The position numbers and the translations under genes were made by a program. This document shows, piece by piece, positions 46,946 through 58,789 of a stretch of DNA of 64,000 nt. This stretch comes from Prionace glauca (taxonomy: Eukaryota; Chordata; Chondrichthyes; Carcharhiniformes; Carcharhinidae). The notes below the pieces were generated by a model. It was not told where the DNA came from, searched no databases, and was given only the letters and a program-made list of their open reading frames with translations. The DNA lies in the NCBI GenBank assembly GCA_037974335.1, contig CM075760.1:16052059-16116058 (forward strand), written 5' to 3'. The stretch's first letter is position 1; every line of letters starts with the position of its first letter.

Positions 46946-47389
46946 CCCCGTGCAACTAACCTGTTCTTGTTATCCCTTTGCTCATCTTGCATGCATAAAA
47001 AAAGTTGGAATTCCTTTTGTTCCTATTTCCTAAATACATTTCATGGCCCCTTTTAGCCCTTCTGATTCCACGTTTAAGTTCCTTTCCATTTTCACTATAC
47101 TCCTCAAGGATCAGTTTTTAAATGCCTCGATCTACAGTTTATTTTGTTATCTCCTGTTAACAAATTTTACAACTTCCATTGTCATCCATCGGGTTTTAAT
47201 ATTACGACATCACATTTGAGAGGGCAAATACAGAACGTGGCTTCGCATCTCATCCAGTATTTGGACACGCCTGAGTTCAGGACTCACCGACTATTGACAA
47301 CACGGAACACTTTGTGCAACAGGAGATACCCTAAATACATTAAGGGTAAGATGTTGAACGTGGAACTTCCAAATTCCTGAATGTGCGTA

Positions 47390-47438
47390 TGTATGTGTGT
47401 GTGAGAGTGTGTGTGTGTGAGTGCGTGAGTGTGTGTGT

Positions 47439-47481
<43 letters not shown>

Positions 47482-47530
47482 TGTGTGTGGGAGAGAGAGA
47501 GAGAGACAGAGCGAGAAAGAGAGAGAGAAA
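47390..47530. repeat. GT then GA microsatellite
   Basis: GT-rich (TGTGTGTGAGTG) followed by GAGAGAGACAGA sequence, just beyond the 3' end of receptor 2. Open frames across it are artefacts. Confidence 0.95.
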
Positions 47531-47630
47531 AACAGACAAGCGAGACAGAGACTGACAAACAGATCAAGAGAGTCAGAGAAACAGAGGCAGCTACACACTG
47601 GGCCACTCTGATGGTCCTGCGAAATAATTG

Positions 47631-50404
47631 CTACTTTTTCCACTGTTGAAATCCATCAGCGAGCGTGGTGAATGGACAAATTAGTAATTTCTTCAGCTCC
47701 TCTCTGAACTTGTTCTGGGCCACCGCATAGATAAAGACATTGTTGCAGGAACTGAGAGACTGGAACATGTTGGTTGCCTCTTGAAGGATATAGTCAGGGC
47801 TATTGAAATCCAGGCTGGTGAGGTAACCCGCACCTGCGAGCCGTGCATAGAGGAAATGTCCGACGTAGGTAGCCCATAGGAGAAGAAAACTGATCGAGAT
47901 GGCGAAGAGCAGGACAATGGACCTCCTGCGGTTTTCCATCTCCGGATCTCCCTGGTTCTCGGTGCCTCGGAGTCTCCTGCGGGATCTACTGGCCCCTAAG
48001 ATGTGTCTCACAGTCAGGGTGTTGAGTAGCAGGATCAGGAGGAATGGAAGAAGCGGGGTTAAGATTTTGTCCAGCCAGTCATAGGCCAGCCAGGCTGACG
48101 ATGTGTAGAAGGCAACCTTCACATCGCAGAACCAGGGCACCCCATCCAGGATGTATAAAGGCTGGTAGACAAAGTAGTAAGGGAAGTTTTCCATACAGCT
48201 GAGGGCACAGACTATTCCTATAACCCACAATGCTGTTTTCTCGGTGCAGTATCTGGTCTTCAGGCTCTGACAGCAGATGGCCACAAAACGGTCGATGGTG
48301 AAAGCCACAGTCAACCAAACTGAACCATCCCGAGTGGCAAAGGCCAGCAAGGCGCTGGCTCTACAGGCGGGGGTGGTGGATAGGACACTGTTAGAAAAGT
48401 AGATGCGACCGATCCGATTGAGGATGACGGCAGAAATGATGACCAGGAAATCACTCACCGCAATCGCCACCAGGTAGTAGGTGATGCACCGAGAGAGTCC
48501 ACACCGTCCTCGGCATAAGATTACAATCGCCAACAAGTTGGCTGTGAGAGGTAAAAAAATAGTGAAACGTTACAGAGCGGAATCTAAACACCAGTTACTG
48601 ACTCATCCAATCAATTACCAAATCCGTCCTGATCTCACCCTTTGCCTCAGACTCCCGCAGTTGGTGTTCGTTCAACATCCAAAGCTGAACTAAACATGTG
48701 TATTTGTAGAAAACATTGCAATCTGAGCTCGCCACAAACTCTGTATCCTGGTCAGCTCGTGGTTAGTTACCCAACTTCAGCTCATTCGGAATAATTACCA
48801 CTGATGCCGTTGTTCATAACAGGCCCAGTACATTAATCAAGTCTATGCTCGCTGATCTTTACTGATTCCCAGTACAGCAGTGTCTCGTTTTTAATAATCT
48901 CACCCTCATCTGTCAATGCCTTCATAGTATTTTCATCCCAGGTCCTTGTAGCTTCCTGCAGCTTACCTCCAACTCTGTCCCCTTGGGTGTCCCTGATATT
49001 TATCCCACCATAGTTGCATCTTTAGCTGCCGAGGTCCTAATATCTGGAACTTCCGCTCTCAACGGTTGTTTCTCGCCACCTCTCTTTAGGACTTCCATTG
49101 TAACCTAACTCTTTGATCAAATTTTGTATGAAATATCTACTTATGTCCTTCGGTTTTAAATGTCTTTGTGAAAGCTCCCCCCATAAGTACTGCAGTGGCT
49201 GGAGAAACAAGAGCAGCTTTACCTTTTCCACTGGCAATCAGAGATGAGTAATAATGGGCGGCATGGTGGCACAGTGGTTATCACTTCTTCCTCACAGTGA
49301 CAGGAACCCGGGTTAAATTGCGAGACACTGTGTGGAGTTTGTATGTTCTCCCCGTTTCTGCATGGGTTTCCCCTGGGCAGTCCTATTTCCTCCCACAGTC
49401 CAAAGATGTGAGTGTTAGGTTAATTGGCCATGCTAAATTGCCCCTTTGTGTCAGGGGTACTCGCAATGTAATTACGAGGGATTAAGGGGATAGGGCTGGG
49501 TGGGATTATGGTCGGTGGAGACTCGATGGGCCGAATGGCCTCCTTCTGATACTTCGGTTCTAAATGTTGACCTTGCCACAGACACCCATAAAAATATCCA
49601 AACGAGAAATCAAATGTAGAAATTTATCAGCACAAGTAAAACGTGCATCACAGATTTAAACTCTTGAGTGTCCATTCATCCGATTGAAACCTTTCCTTAA
49701 TTAAATCCTATGACTACATTAATACTGGGGGCTGCCCAGCATTGTATACCAATTGTATACAATACCAATCATGGTATTGTAACTATTCAGTCATTGCAGC
49801 TGCCACATTGCAAATTCTTGTGATCACGATATGATTTTTCTTTAATATCGGATTTCATTTAATTCAAAGAATGCAATGTAATAGTTAATTCACCAATAAA
49901 TCACGGCATGAAAATACATGGTACTTCTCTGTTACGCGGTATTGGTCCAAAATTGCATTCAGAACACCAGCGAATTTTGCTACCTTTAATGAAACTCAGA
50001 GTTAAACAATATAACAGATGCAAAGTCATCAATTATAGTTCAAATTAGGCTACCCAGTTAAATGCATTTCTACCTTTGTGCAGCATATTAAGTTGAATAA
50101 TATCTTGGAATGTTCTATGACTCAATCAAGTAAAGCATAGAATTTACCATTATACGGTATAATATCAAATAAGGCACCTATATACAAAGGTCAGTACCCC
50201 GTTGGAGTCCCTTAAACTCATTAGTGCTAAATAGAATAATTAGCCCGTTCCTGAAAGAGAAGATACCCAAATTATTGTTTTTTTTTTAGAAACGAAACAA
50301 TGTAAATAACTTTTTTTTGAGATTTGTCTCTTACCAGGGACACCAATAGCAGCAAGAATAGGATAGTAAATGGCATAGAAGAGACCTTTCGCTGGCCCAT
50401 GCAT
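47631..50404 (-). CDS. GPR139-like rhodopsin-family G-protein-coupled receptor 2
   Basis: Two coding exons on minus. Exon 1 (50404-50335) encodes MHGPAKGLFYAIYYPILAAI and GVP, with donor GTAAGA in phase 1. Exon 2 (48541-47631) follows acceptor TTACCTCTCACAG and restores ANLLAIVIL. The product is about 326 residues with seven hydrophobic segments, helix 2 with LVAIAVSDFLVII, FTIDRFVAICC after helix 3, loop 3 with ASRSRRRLRG and MENRRRS, and NNVFIYAVAQ in helix 7. It aligns along its whole length with the receptor at 38.9 kb, with the same exon layout and split codon, so the two are tandem paralogues. Family role: class A signalling through G proteins at the plasma membrane. Ligand and expression are unknown. 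Confidence 0.9.
48830..49215 (+). mobile_element. L2-like LINE 3' end in receptor intron
   Basis: Contains TAACTCTTTGATCAAATTTT after a SGTSALNG... coding trace and ends with AAAGCTCCCCCCATAAGTAC, a decayed L2-type C-terminus and tail. Old. Confidence 0.45.
49257..49566 (+). mobile_element. V-SINE, nearly full length, in receptor intron
   Basis: Head GGCGGCATGGTGGCACAGTG and B box CGGGTTAAATTGC, core TGTGTGGAGTTTGTATGTTC, and CR1-like tail CGATGGGCCGAATGGCC. Confidence 0.85.
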
Positions 50405-52362
50405 CGCCTCTCAGGAACTAAAGGGTTTTCAGAAGCTTAAAACTCTTCTCTGCGACACATTCAAAGAGGCCCTCATTTATTCTGAATGAGAGTCTCTGGA
50501 GGGACAATTAGGTAACAACTTGCTCTTTCGTCACACTTCAGTAAACAAACAGATTAACTCACCATTTCATGTGTTCCACTTGCCAGAACGGCAGCGTGGA
50601 TAATTACATTTTGCATTTGGGCCGATTGAGGACAACAGATTTTGTGTTTTGCCTATCTCCACAAAACCATGGCTTTGTGTCCCCTCCAAGTGGAATGGAT
50701 GGCGGTAGACACTGAACTGTCGTCCGATGTTTAACCAAATATTGTCACTTCCAATCTCTGACACACTACCAACTGTTGACTGTTTTCTGGTGCCAGATCA
50801 GCTCTTGCATTTGGTTTATTCATCAGTGTATAATGCTCCCAAAGTATTTCAGTGAACTATTACAAATCACGACCAGCTCACATGGAGGGAGGGAGTCTCT
50901 GCAGCTGGAGATAGTTCCATTTAAATTCTGGGCCATATGGAAACTATGCAATGCTTCCTTTGTCCAGCTGAGCTCCAAAGGCAGTGAAGGTCTCCAAATA
51001 CTCGCGTTCGGAGTCTCTGATGTCCTCACATTTGTTAAATGGCCCCGTGAAAAATAAACACAAACACCATCAGATGAAAAAAGTTCTGAAACCTGGATTA
51101 GAAATATTATCACAAAGTGCACTGGGAACAGAGACACTGTCCATGCAATATATATATAAAAAATAAATACACTGAAGCGGGAATAGCTGTGACAGAACAG
51201 ACCATAATTTGAACAGTGTCAGTCATAGTTTGATGCAAAATGAGACATGGTTAACGCAGTAGCAATTCAAATAGCGTTGCATGCAATAACAAATAGTCAG
51301 GGTTAATGCCGTAATTAACGTGTCAGCTAACAGGAATATAGACATGGTCCAATGCAATTATAACTGGGGCAGGGTCTGGAATATCGAGGTTTCAATAACC
51401 GTGGTAGCAAAGTCCACGGGTAGGGGAAAATAGACCAAAACATATCCAGAAACAGAAAATTAAAACAGGTTAAAATGAAGAGAATTGGAAATAGAGTCGT
51501 AAAAGAGAAGTTAACATGCAAAATCGGAATGAGAGGAAGACGCAGCTGAGACTTACAACAAGAATAAAAAGCACAGAAAATTCAGAACCAATGGAAAGGG
51601 AAGAGGAGGAAAATAAAAAACGATGAGTGTGATGGATAGAGTTAAAAATCTGGTGAAATCGCAACTGAAGTGATTCAGAAATTATGTGAAACGGCTTCTG
51701 TTTTAACTTGAATCAGATTTCCTTGATAGAACGCAGAGAAAAGGTTACAGCGCAGGAGAGGCCATTCAGCAGTCAGCAGAAAATGGTCAGCTCAATGCTT
51801 TAACTCCGAGATGAATTTCATGTTTCCAGTCAGAATGAAACGGCTGAAATGGTAGATGCCTGTTTTTCTCCCTAACTCCTGGTCTACCTGATGCTGACAA
51901 ACAATAGTAAAAGGTTCCAGGGCTGTAACTTTCTTTGTTCTTTGTACTGCCAATTTCTAACCAAACTGAGCTTCAGCCCCTGTAGCTCTATATTTAACCC
52001 CTCCATCTCTGACATCTCTCCAGTCAGACAACCCTGTGAGATATCGGTACTGATCTTATTGTGGCATCATGAGCGTTCCACAGGCAACATGAGTTCCATC
52101 TATAAATTCTCATCTTGAACATTTCCATTGAAATTTCAAGGCAAGCAGAGCTTTTTGAGCAGAATGGTTCAGATTCCCATCCCCTTTGATGTGAACAAGT
52201 TGATTCTGATTTCACTACAGAGCTTGTCTATTAAACATTGACTGAACACAGGGGGTGAATGTGAGAAGCTGAAGTTTCCAGTTGAAGAAGTTCCCAGTGT
52301 CTCTGAGCAGCTGAACCGGGGAAGCCTTTGGACAGAGACAGTCCTGCTGCTATTTTCCTTCC
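50405..52362. other. 5' flank of receptor 2 and spacer
   Basis: No gene recognised. About 51190-51420 carries diverged phrases (CATAGTTTGATGCAAAATG, AGACATGGTCCAATGCAAT) resembling the old minisatellites at 11.8 and 31.3 kb. Confidence 0.45.
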
Positions 52363-52380
52363 TGGCCACCAGGGGTCGCT
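52363..52380 (+). promoter_or_regulatory. candidate CTCF binding site
   Basis: TGGCCACCAGGGGTCGCT differs from the vertebrate CTCF consensus TGGCCACCAGGGGGCGCT at one position. It lies between the receptor genes and the V cluster, with the motif in forward orientation toward the V cluster. Occupancy is unknown. Confidence 0.55.
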
Positions 52381-52689
52381 GTAACACTCGCAGGCACTAC
52401 ACCACCCAGTGTCACCTCTTGCCCACTCCGGCCCGGCCGCTGCTCATTAGTGTCACATGTAAGGCTCACATTAACACTGCAATAAAGTTACTGGGAGAGA
52501 GATAGAGACACACAGAGACAGAGAGAGAGACGGAGATGTTGGGAAACTTACCAAAGCAGTTTGTGTCTGCAGTGTCTTTGAGCTTGCCGGGGTGTCAGGG
52601 AGAGAATGTCACTGCCTTCACCTCTCTCTCTGCCTCTCTGTATAAAACAATCACCAAATTACAGGACACTCAATAATGTGACCGCACAC

Positions 52690-52870
52690 AATTCAATATC
52701 AAATCTCTCTCTCTGTCCCTGTCTCTGTTCCTCTTCCTTTCTCTCCTGTCTCTCCCTCTCCCTGTCACTCTGTCTTTCTGTTTCTCTCTCTCCTTGTCTC
52801 TCTTGTCTGTTTTTCTGTCTCTCTCTCTCTCCCAGTCTGTTTCTCTCTCTCTCTGTCTCTTCTGTAGTAG
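52690..52870. repeat. pyrimidine-rich microsatellite
   Basis: Imperfect TCTCTC/TGTCTC runs, followed by a purine-rich GGGAGG stretch. A short SINE tail complement (AAGGCTCACATTAACACTGC) precedes it at about 52450-52495. Confidence 0.85.
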
Positions 52871-53069
52871 ATGGGAGACAGAGACAGGGAGGGAGGGTAA
52901 GAGGGAGGGATGGAAACAGCTGGAGGTGTGGGTTAGATGCAGGGGGAGAGACACAGGCTGTTAGAGGGAGGGGGGCCTCAGTGAGGGACAGGGGCTCCAG
53001 TTGAATTGTGATGGTCTTGGGGGATTGGGGGGGGGGATTTCACTGTCTCAGCCTCTCTCTCCCTCTGTG

Positions 53070-54180
53070 TAAACATTTCCCAAATTAAAAAACTCAGCAC
53101 AGCTGACTGCACCTTGTGGGATCTTCCTGTGCACACAGGGATTTTGTTTTAAAAAAGGGTTTGCTGTGTTTTAAGGAGTAGTTCCAGCCTTTCTGGAGAT
53201 TTGGGACAATGCAGACACACAGGGTGGGGAGTGGGAAAGGGGGCTCACAGCAGGTGAGAGCGTGTGGTGACTGTGTCCTATCTGATTCAGGTTCACATTG
53301 CTGCTGCTGTGGGATCTTGCTGTGCACACACTGGGCCTCTGACCTTTGCCCAGCACTGCGACAGCGACCACACATTTTATTTTGAAACGAGATCTGGCTC
53401 AGGGACCGCAGAGTGGGGTTCAAGGTAAAAGCTGGAAAGGGGGTTGGGTAAATTCGAGCACTTTAATCTCCGAGGCATCGTAGGCTACGGAGCAAGTGCT
53501 GGGGAATGGGAGGAGTATAGATTGGGATTTGATGGGCCAGCACTGAGCTGGTGGGCCGAAGGGCCTGTTTCTGTGCTGTCTGACTCCAGATTCTTTTCTC
53601 TATTTTCCCAGGAATTTCTATTTGGTTTGGGGGGGGGGCTATAGAATTTCCCTGTCTCTGTCTCTCCAGTGTTCTTCCCAATCCCTGCACCCCCTCCTCT
53701 CTCCCCACACATTCCCATCTATATTTCATCTCTCAATAAAATATGAAAGAAAACTCCAATGTGAATTGTTGTCAGTTTAATTTCTGTCTCAGCCTCTCTC
53801 TGCCTCACTCTCTCTCTCTCTGTATAAACATTTCCCAAAGTAAAAAACACTCCACACAGCTGACTGTGTCCTGTGGGATCTTGCTGTGCACCACAGGGAA
53901 TTTGTTTTAAAAAGGCGGGGGGTGGTTTCTCAGAGGGAGGTTAAAAACTTTCAAGGGACTGTGGGGAATTCTCCAGACTTGGGACAACACACACACAGGG
54001 TGGGGGTTTGGGGGGGGGGTGTGTGTACTGGGGGGCTGGGCAGTGAGATATTCTGATATTCCCAACAAGGGCCAGAGGTCTGAGTGTTTAAACATATTAA
54101 ACTGTTCAAACAGAGACAGGCAGAAAGCCCTGAGGGTTCACAGCTCCCTGGAAATGCAAAGGCAACTCCCATTGCCCCAA
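53070..54180. repeat. imperfect direct repeats with G-rich runs
   Basis: The block starting CAGCTGACTGCACCTTGTGGG (about 53100) recurs from CAGCTGACTGTGTCCTGTGG (about 53857). Both continue through a TTTTGTTTTAAAA or AATTTGTTTTAAAA run to ACACACAGGGTGGGG. A third partial copy (GGGATCTTGCTGTGCACACA) is at 53308. A CR1 tail trace (GGGCCGAAGGGCCTG) lies at 53553. Function unknown. Confidence 0.6.
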
Positions 54181-55479
54181 ACAGCAGCAAGATGTGAACT
54201 GGAAACCCCTTCCCTCAGCTTGTTACACACTGACCTTTCCACAACCCCCAACATGTTTCCAAACACTCCCTGTAGTTTCTTCAAACTTTCTATCAAACTG
54301 TCTGTCCATTCTGCTCAATACTGATCCCCCTCTCAATCTGGCACTGACCTGGGCTCTGAATTCACACAGAGTCACAGATAGAGTTTAAAGTTGAAAGTTT
54401 TAAAATGTATTTATTGCTGTCACAAGGCTAACATTAACACTGCAATGAAATTACTGAGAGAGAGAGAGAGAGACAGAAGTCCTAAATAAAGAAACAGAAA
54501 GAGATAATTTAAACATTTTCTGGTATTTTAATATATTTCTCTCTCTTTTCCCCATGAATTAATATTGAGAATTTACTGAGAGACTGTAACTGAGAAGGGG
54601 GAATCCTGGGCTCTCGTGCTGTTTAATTTAAACATTTTCTGGTATTTTAATGAATGATTTTCTCTTCTCCCCAGGAATATGAATTTTGAAGACTGCAATG
54701 GGACTGGGAATCCTTGGACAAGGGGCTTTTCTCCAGAACAGGATGGATGGACTGAGTCCTTTTCTATAGGCCACACGTGAGTTGTTGTCTCTTTATTATC
54801 CCCAATCCAGGTTTAATTTTAATCTCGCTTCCTCGGATGAACCAGTTCTGGTTAAATTGCGGGGGGGGGGGGGGGGGGGGGGGGGTAGGGGCTGGAGTTT
54901 AAAACCCTGAGGTTAAAATATCGTGGCTTTGTAATGTGTTCTCCTTGTCACCAAGTGTTGAATATCAGGGTCTGAATTCTTCCAGTATGCCTAATAACAG
55001 GTGGTGAGAACAGAACAGGTTCCTGGTCACTCATACTGCAGGAGGTAATGAAAGCCACTACAGTAATTTGTCAGGCATAATCATGAGCAATCTAATGGAA
55101 ATCTGTGGTCACCTAGCGCCACGTCAAGGCATGATGCCTGGAGGATGAGGTGGGAACAGGAGACTTAGAGAGTCAACACTATAGAGCGTTGTATCCTAAT
55201 GTCATTGGGTAGCCTGAGTACGACGTTCAAGACAATATAGATCGTCAATATGGCTCTTCAATGTAGCAGAAAGAGAGCGAGGATGGGTGAAAAGACAGAA
55301 AGAGAGAGAGAGGTGTCCATTATTTGGTTCAAATTTGCGACAAGTTCAATGTAACCGGCACATATTTGAATTCCCCAATCCCTTTACTCCAGGATCAGAG
55401 TGATGAGAATTTCTGATTGAGAATTCTTACTGCCTCCTGCGGTGATGAAGTTTGTAACATCACCACAACTATAGGCATA
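54181..55479. other. spacer with a 25-base G run
   Basis: Twenty-five consecutive G at 54861-54885; its length may be an assembly estimate. A SINE tail complement lies near 54425. The TTTAAACATTTTCTGGTATTTTAAT phrase occurs twice (about 54507 and 54625). The segment 54990-55150 has an inverted relative at 62650-62830. Confidence 0.5.
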
Positions 55480-55592
55480 TGGGTAACATTGGAATAGTTT
55501 AGGTTAGAGGGTCATTAGATTGGTCCCACTGGCTGGCACAACATCGAGGGCGGAAGGGCCTGTATTGCGCTGTAATGTTCTATGTTCTACAC
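55480..55592 (+). mobile_element. CR1-type LINE 3' fragment, second subfamily
   Basis: CATCGAGGGCGGAAGGGCCT followed by GCTGTAATGTTCTATGTTCT. Confidence 0.75.
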
Positions 55593-56378
55593 TGAAAATG
55601 AAATTCCTTAGGTTCGCAAGTCCCATTTGACCTCTGGAGTCTGTGAAAGGCGCTACATCATTAAAAGTACGATCTCTTTTTTCGACGGATACCTTTTGTA
55701 CAGGTTGCGTTCATTGCCTTCCTGATTCCACGGGAACCAATAATGTTTAGTTTTAATTTCATTTTCGTTATTTCAGTTAGTTTTGCCCAGATCGGGTTAA
55801 TGAGTGGACACCACTCCCCGAGACTTCCCGAATTCTGTCTCCAGTCCCTTCAGAAATTCCTTCCACTCCAGGAGACATCAGCAATCTATCCGGAACAACA
55901 CTCCGGGAACTTACCGAGGAGACAGCGCAGTGTTTAGAAATGCTGCACCGTCAGAGCTGTCAGCCTCTCGATGACCTGTTAAATCTGGGGTACCGTCTTC
56001 CCTCTCAGGTGGAGGTGCCACATGGTCACTGTTTCCAAAAAGAGCAAGAGAAACATCCTGTTCGGAATGTGTTCACCAATCACAATGACTGACACAGCCA
56101 GAGCACTACAATATTACTGAATGAAATAATATCATTGTGAGTCCAAAAATAGCTGCTGTGTTTATTACATAAAACACTTCGGCACATTAAAATTTACAAA
56201 AATATTCTCAAGCTCATTCTTTTAAGTGTCCCGGTGTTTTAATTTTGCAATATATTTGTTATTCATAAAAATATTCTCAGTAAAAAATGAGAAATCGCTA
56301 CGATTTCAGGTTCCATTTCAGACTCAGTCTGATCACAATGTTTGTCTCACGCTCCGTTATGTTGCGTGAGGCTCTGAG
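55593..56378. other. 3' flank of V segment A
   Basis: No gene is supported. The 40 bp next to the V segment match, in inverted form, the flank of the truncated V at 62.42 kb. Confidence 0.5.
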
Positions 56379-56417
56379 AGTTTTTGTACAGGTTCAGCCC
56401 AGCTCTGTGTCTCTGTG
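56379..56417 (-). other. 23-spacer recombination signal of V segment A
   Basis: Heptamer CACAGAG (complement at 56411-56417), 23-nt spacer, nonamer ACAAAAACT (complement at 56379-56387). The heptamer departs from CACAGTG at one base. This spacer class follows TCR V segments. Confidence 0.9.
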
Positions 56418-57326
56418 GGTCTCAGTGCGCAGTAATACACCCCGGAGTCTGTCAGCTCTGTTTTAGACACTTGCAGCGGGACGGTGCGGGTTGTTTCATT
56501 GAGCTCCGCTGAAAAACGATCCCCGAGGGATGTCTCTGTGTTGTCGCTGTTTCTATATCTCTTCAGCAGTAACTCCATGGACCCGCTGGAATGCTGTCGG
56601 TACCAGAATAAATAAAGATTGCCAGTACTTGTAGCTGTGTAATTACAGAGTAACTGAACAACATCTCCTTCAGTGACGGTGACTGCAGCCGATGTCTGTG
56701 AAACAGAATCTCCTCCACAATGTCCTGTAAGAAAGCAAAGAAATATTAAACTAAACAATGCGACTTTACTCTGTCTCCCCCACCTACCCGCACCCCCCAC
56801 TAGAATATGCCGTATTCTTGAGCAATAATCTCAAAAAGAAATCGCAAAGCACAACAAAAATATATTTCACAGTTCAGCGGATGGGAAGGGGAGGTGGTTG
56901 TGGCGATTAAATAAAGCTTCTACCACAAATATTCTGCTCTTTCTAACGAGATCAGTTCCTCGCCTTCAGTTCTTGTAACTGGAAACAGCTCACGGTCTGT
57001 CTGTTTGAAGTGTGGTATTTGCCAAAGTTATTCACTGGTATCAGATGAGCTTCAACCTGAGACCAATTTATTCTCTCTCATTCCATGGGGGAATTGTGCC
57101 TAATCCCAACAGTGTTCAGTACTGAGACCAGCGAGATCCTGATAATTTTTCAATGTTGAGTTCAATCTATTCCCTGACCACTCACCCCTGCCCCTCGCAC
57201 TGAGCGAAGCGCAGGATAGAATATAATGCATGGCAAAGATGTATAGCACAGCGTGGATCCATTTGTGAACCTACCGGTTAAAAGCGCTGCCGCTGTGAGG
57301 AATAAATGCAGAGTAAAATGAGACAT
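56418..57326 (-). CDS. T-cell receptor alpha/delta-type V segment A, germline
   Basis: Leader exon 57326-57275 encodes MSHFTLHLFLTAAALLTG (last codon split), donor GTAGGT, phase 1. V exon 56724-56418 follows acceptor TTTCTTACAG and encodes GDSVSQTSAAVTVTEGD, the first cysteine in LLCNYTATS, FWYRQHSSG, then DSGVYYCALRP up to the recombination signal. The frame is open and all V-domain landmarks are present, so it looks functional. The potential N-glycosylation site NETT lies in framework 3. No J is fused, unlike the gene at 4.6 kb. Upstream on minus are a CCAAT box and a TGACGT element (57456-57466). The alpha/delta assignment rests on FWYRQ, DSGVYYCAL and the 23-nt signal; beta or gamma cannot be fully excluded. 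Confidence 0.88.
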
Positions 57327-58614
57327 GTTTGTAGAGAGCTCGCGGCGAATTTGACCAGAACGGGTTGAATCTGAAGTTTTTTTAGTCAAGAGTGGAAAAG
57401 ATCGAGTCACATCCGGGCCCCTGTTGATTGGTTTACTGCTGAAAATGTCATCAGGTGACGTCCAATCAGCTTCAACTTTCTATGTACTTCAATGCAACCA
57501 ATGATCTCATAGCTCCTTCATTTACAATTCATACAATTGGCCGAGAGATGAAAGGAATAAAGTGAATTTGGTCATCCGGCGACAGGGGATTACTTTCCCT
57601 TTCAACTGTCATTTCAGGAACCGACTGATCCCCTGAGCGTTGATGGCTTTGTTCTAACATGGAGAATGACAATATCCATCCTCACAACAACATGACAAGG
57701 AATTTGTTTTGAATCCTGTATGGGAAAGTATGGTGGGGAAGGATTTTTTTTTCTAAGTTGAGACATCGACTTCATTAGAAGTGATAGAATAATGAATGGT
57801 CTAAGATATTTCCATACGATGCTCCCTCAATTTCTAACTTTGCAGTGTGAGAAACCCTCTTTCAGAGTGGGAATATAGGTTGCCTCCCCATGACTGCTGA
57901 TCAAAAGAGTGCCAAGCAGGGGAAAGCAGAAAAGATCAATATCTCCAATAAAAGCTCTAATAAAACAACGCAGGTGAGACAGATCAGGGTGAGAACAGCA
58001 CAGGAAACCTGTGGGCGGGGCTACCATAGATAGTGTAGTCACAGGTAGTCCTGGTCTGGAGAGAATTGAACTCAATAATAATGTCACATTGGAATTCTAC
58101 AACCTTGCCTCTCTGTAACAGTGGTAGCCAAATGTTCATTCCACATTGCGGACCAGTAGACTCGGACCAGGAGTGTCAGTGTTCGTAAATGATTCAATAC
58201 TTTGCAAAATCTTTAACAGTGATGCGGATGGGAAGCTGAGCAGCTGTATTGGAGAGGTTCTGAATTAATGTACAAGGTAACAGAAAAAGCTTTAAATGTT
58301 TACGTTAAAGACTGGGAAAGGGAAATGCGCACAATTTCCATAAACCAGGAAAGGCAAGAACAGTTAGGAACAAATGGGCAGAGAAACGCATTGAAAATCA
58401 AAACAAGGGAGTTACGGAATCTCAGACCGATTTGTCAATGTTGTGTCCATTGCAAATGTAAGTTAAAATCATCAACTAATGTAACTGTGAAACTGTAGCA
58501 CATCAGTTGTTGTTTTGTTGTAATTCGATGAATCTCTGGCACTCTCACTGTGGAATCTGAATTAGGGGCGCGTGTGCGCGCCCTGCTGGCACCTAACTGG
58601 AACTGCCAATGTGG
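57327..58614. other. spacer between V segments
   Basis: Holds the promoter side of V segment A and otherwise nothing recognised. Confidence 0.5.
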
Positions 58615-58654
58615 GGTTTTTGTACGGCATGCGTCATATCTCTGTAGCAGTATG
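58615..58654 (-). other. degraded recombination signal of V pseudogene B'
   Basis: Heptamer CATACTG (lacking the essential CAC), 24-nt spacer and intact nonamer ACAAAAACC (complement at 58615-58623). It is probably inactive. Confidence 0.7.
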
Positions 58655-58789
58655 GGCTTCATAGCACAGGAATACATGACGCTATCGGAGGTCACGGTAT
58701 AACTGATCGTTAGCTTTGTAGTCTTGTTATTTTTATCAAGAACCATGTACACTGGAGCTTTCCAGGCCTGCTGACGGTACCAGTGCAGG
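58655..58789 (-). pseudogene. TCR-type V pseudogene B'
   Basis: The minus strand reads LHWYRQQAWKAPVYMVLDKN, then KLTISYTVTSDSVMYSCAMKP. The leader and framework 1 are gone because a Penelope-like element begins at about 58790. About 25 residues between framework 2 and the end of framework 3 are deleted. The recombination-signal region resembles that of the plus-strand segment at 61.98 kb, so it is probably an inverted relative of that gene. Confidence 0.75.

Noticed and set aside
47383-47649. Overlapping open frames on both strands rich in Val/Cys or His/Thr
   Set aside because: Pure consequence of the GT/GA microsatellite.
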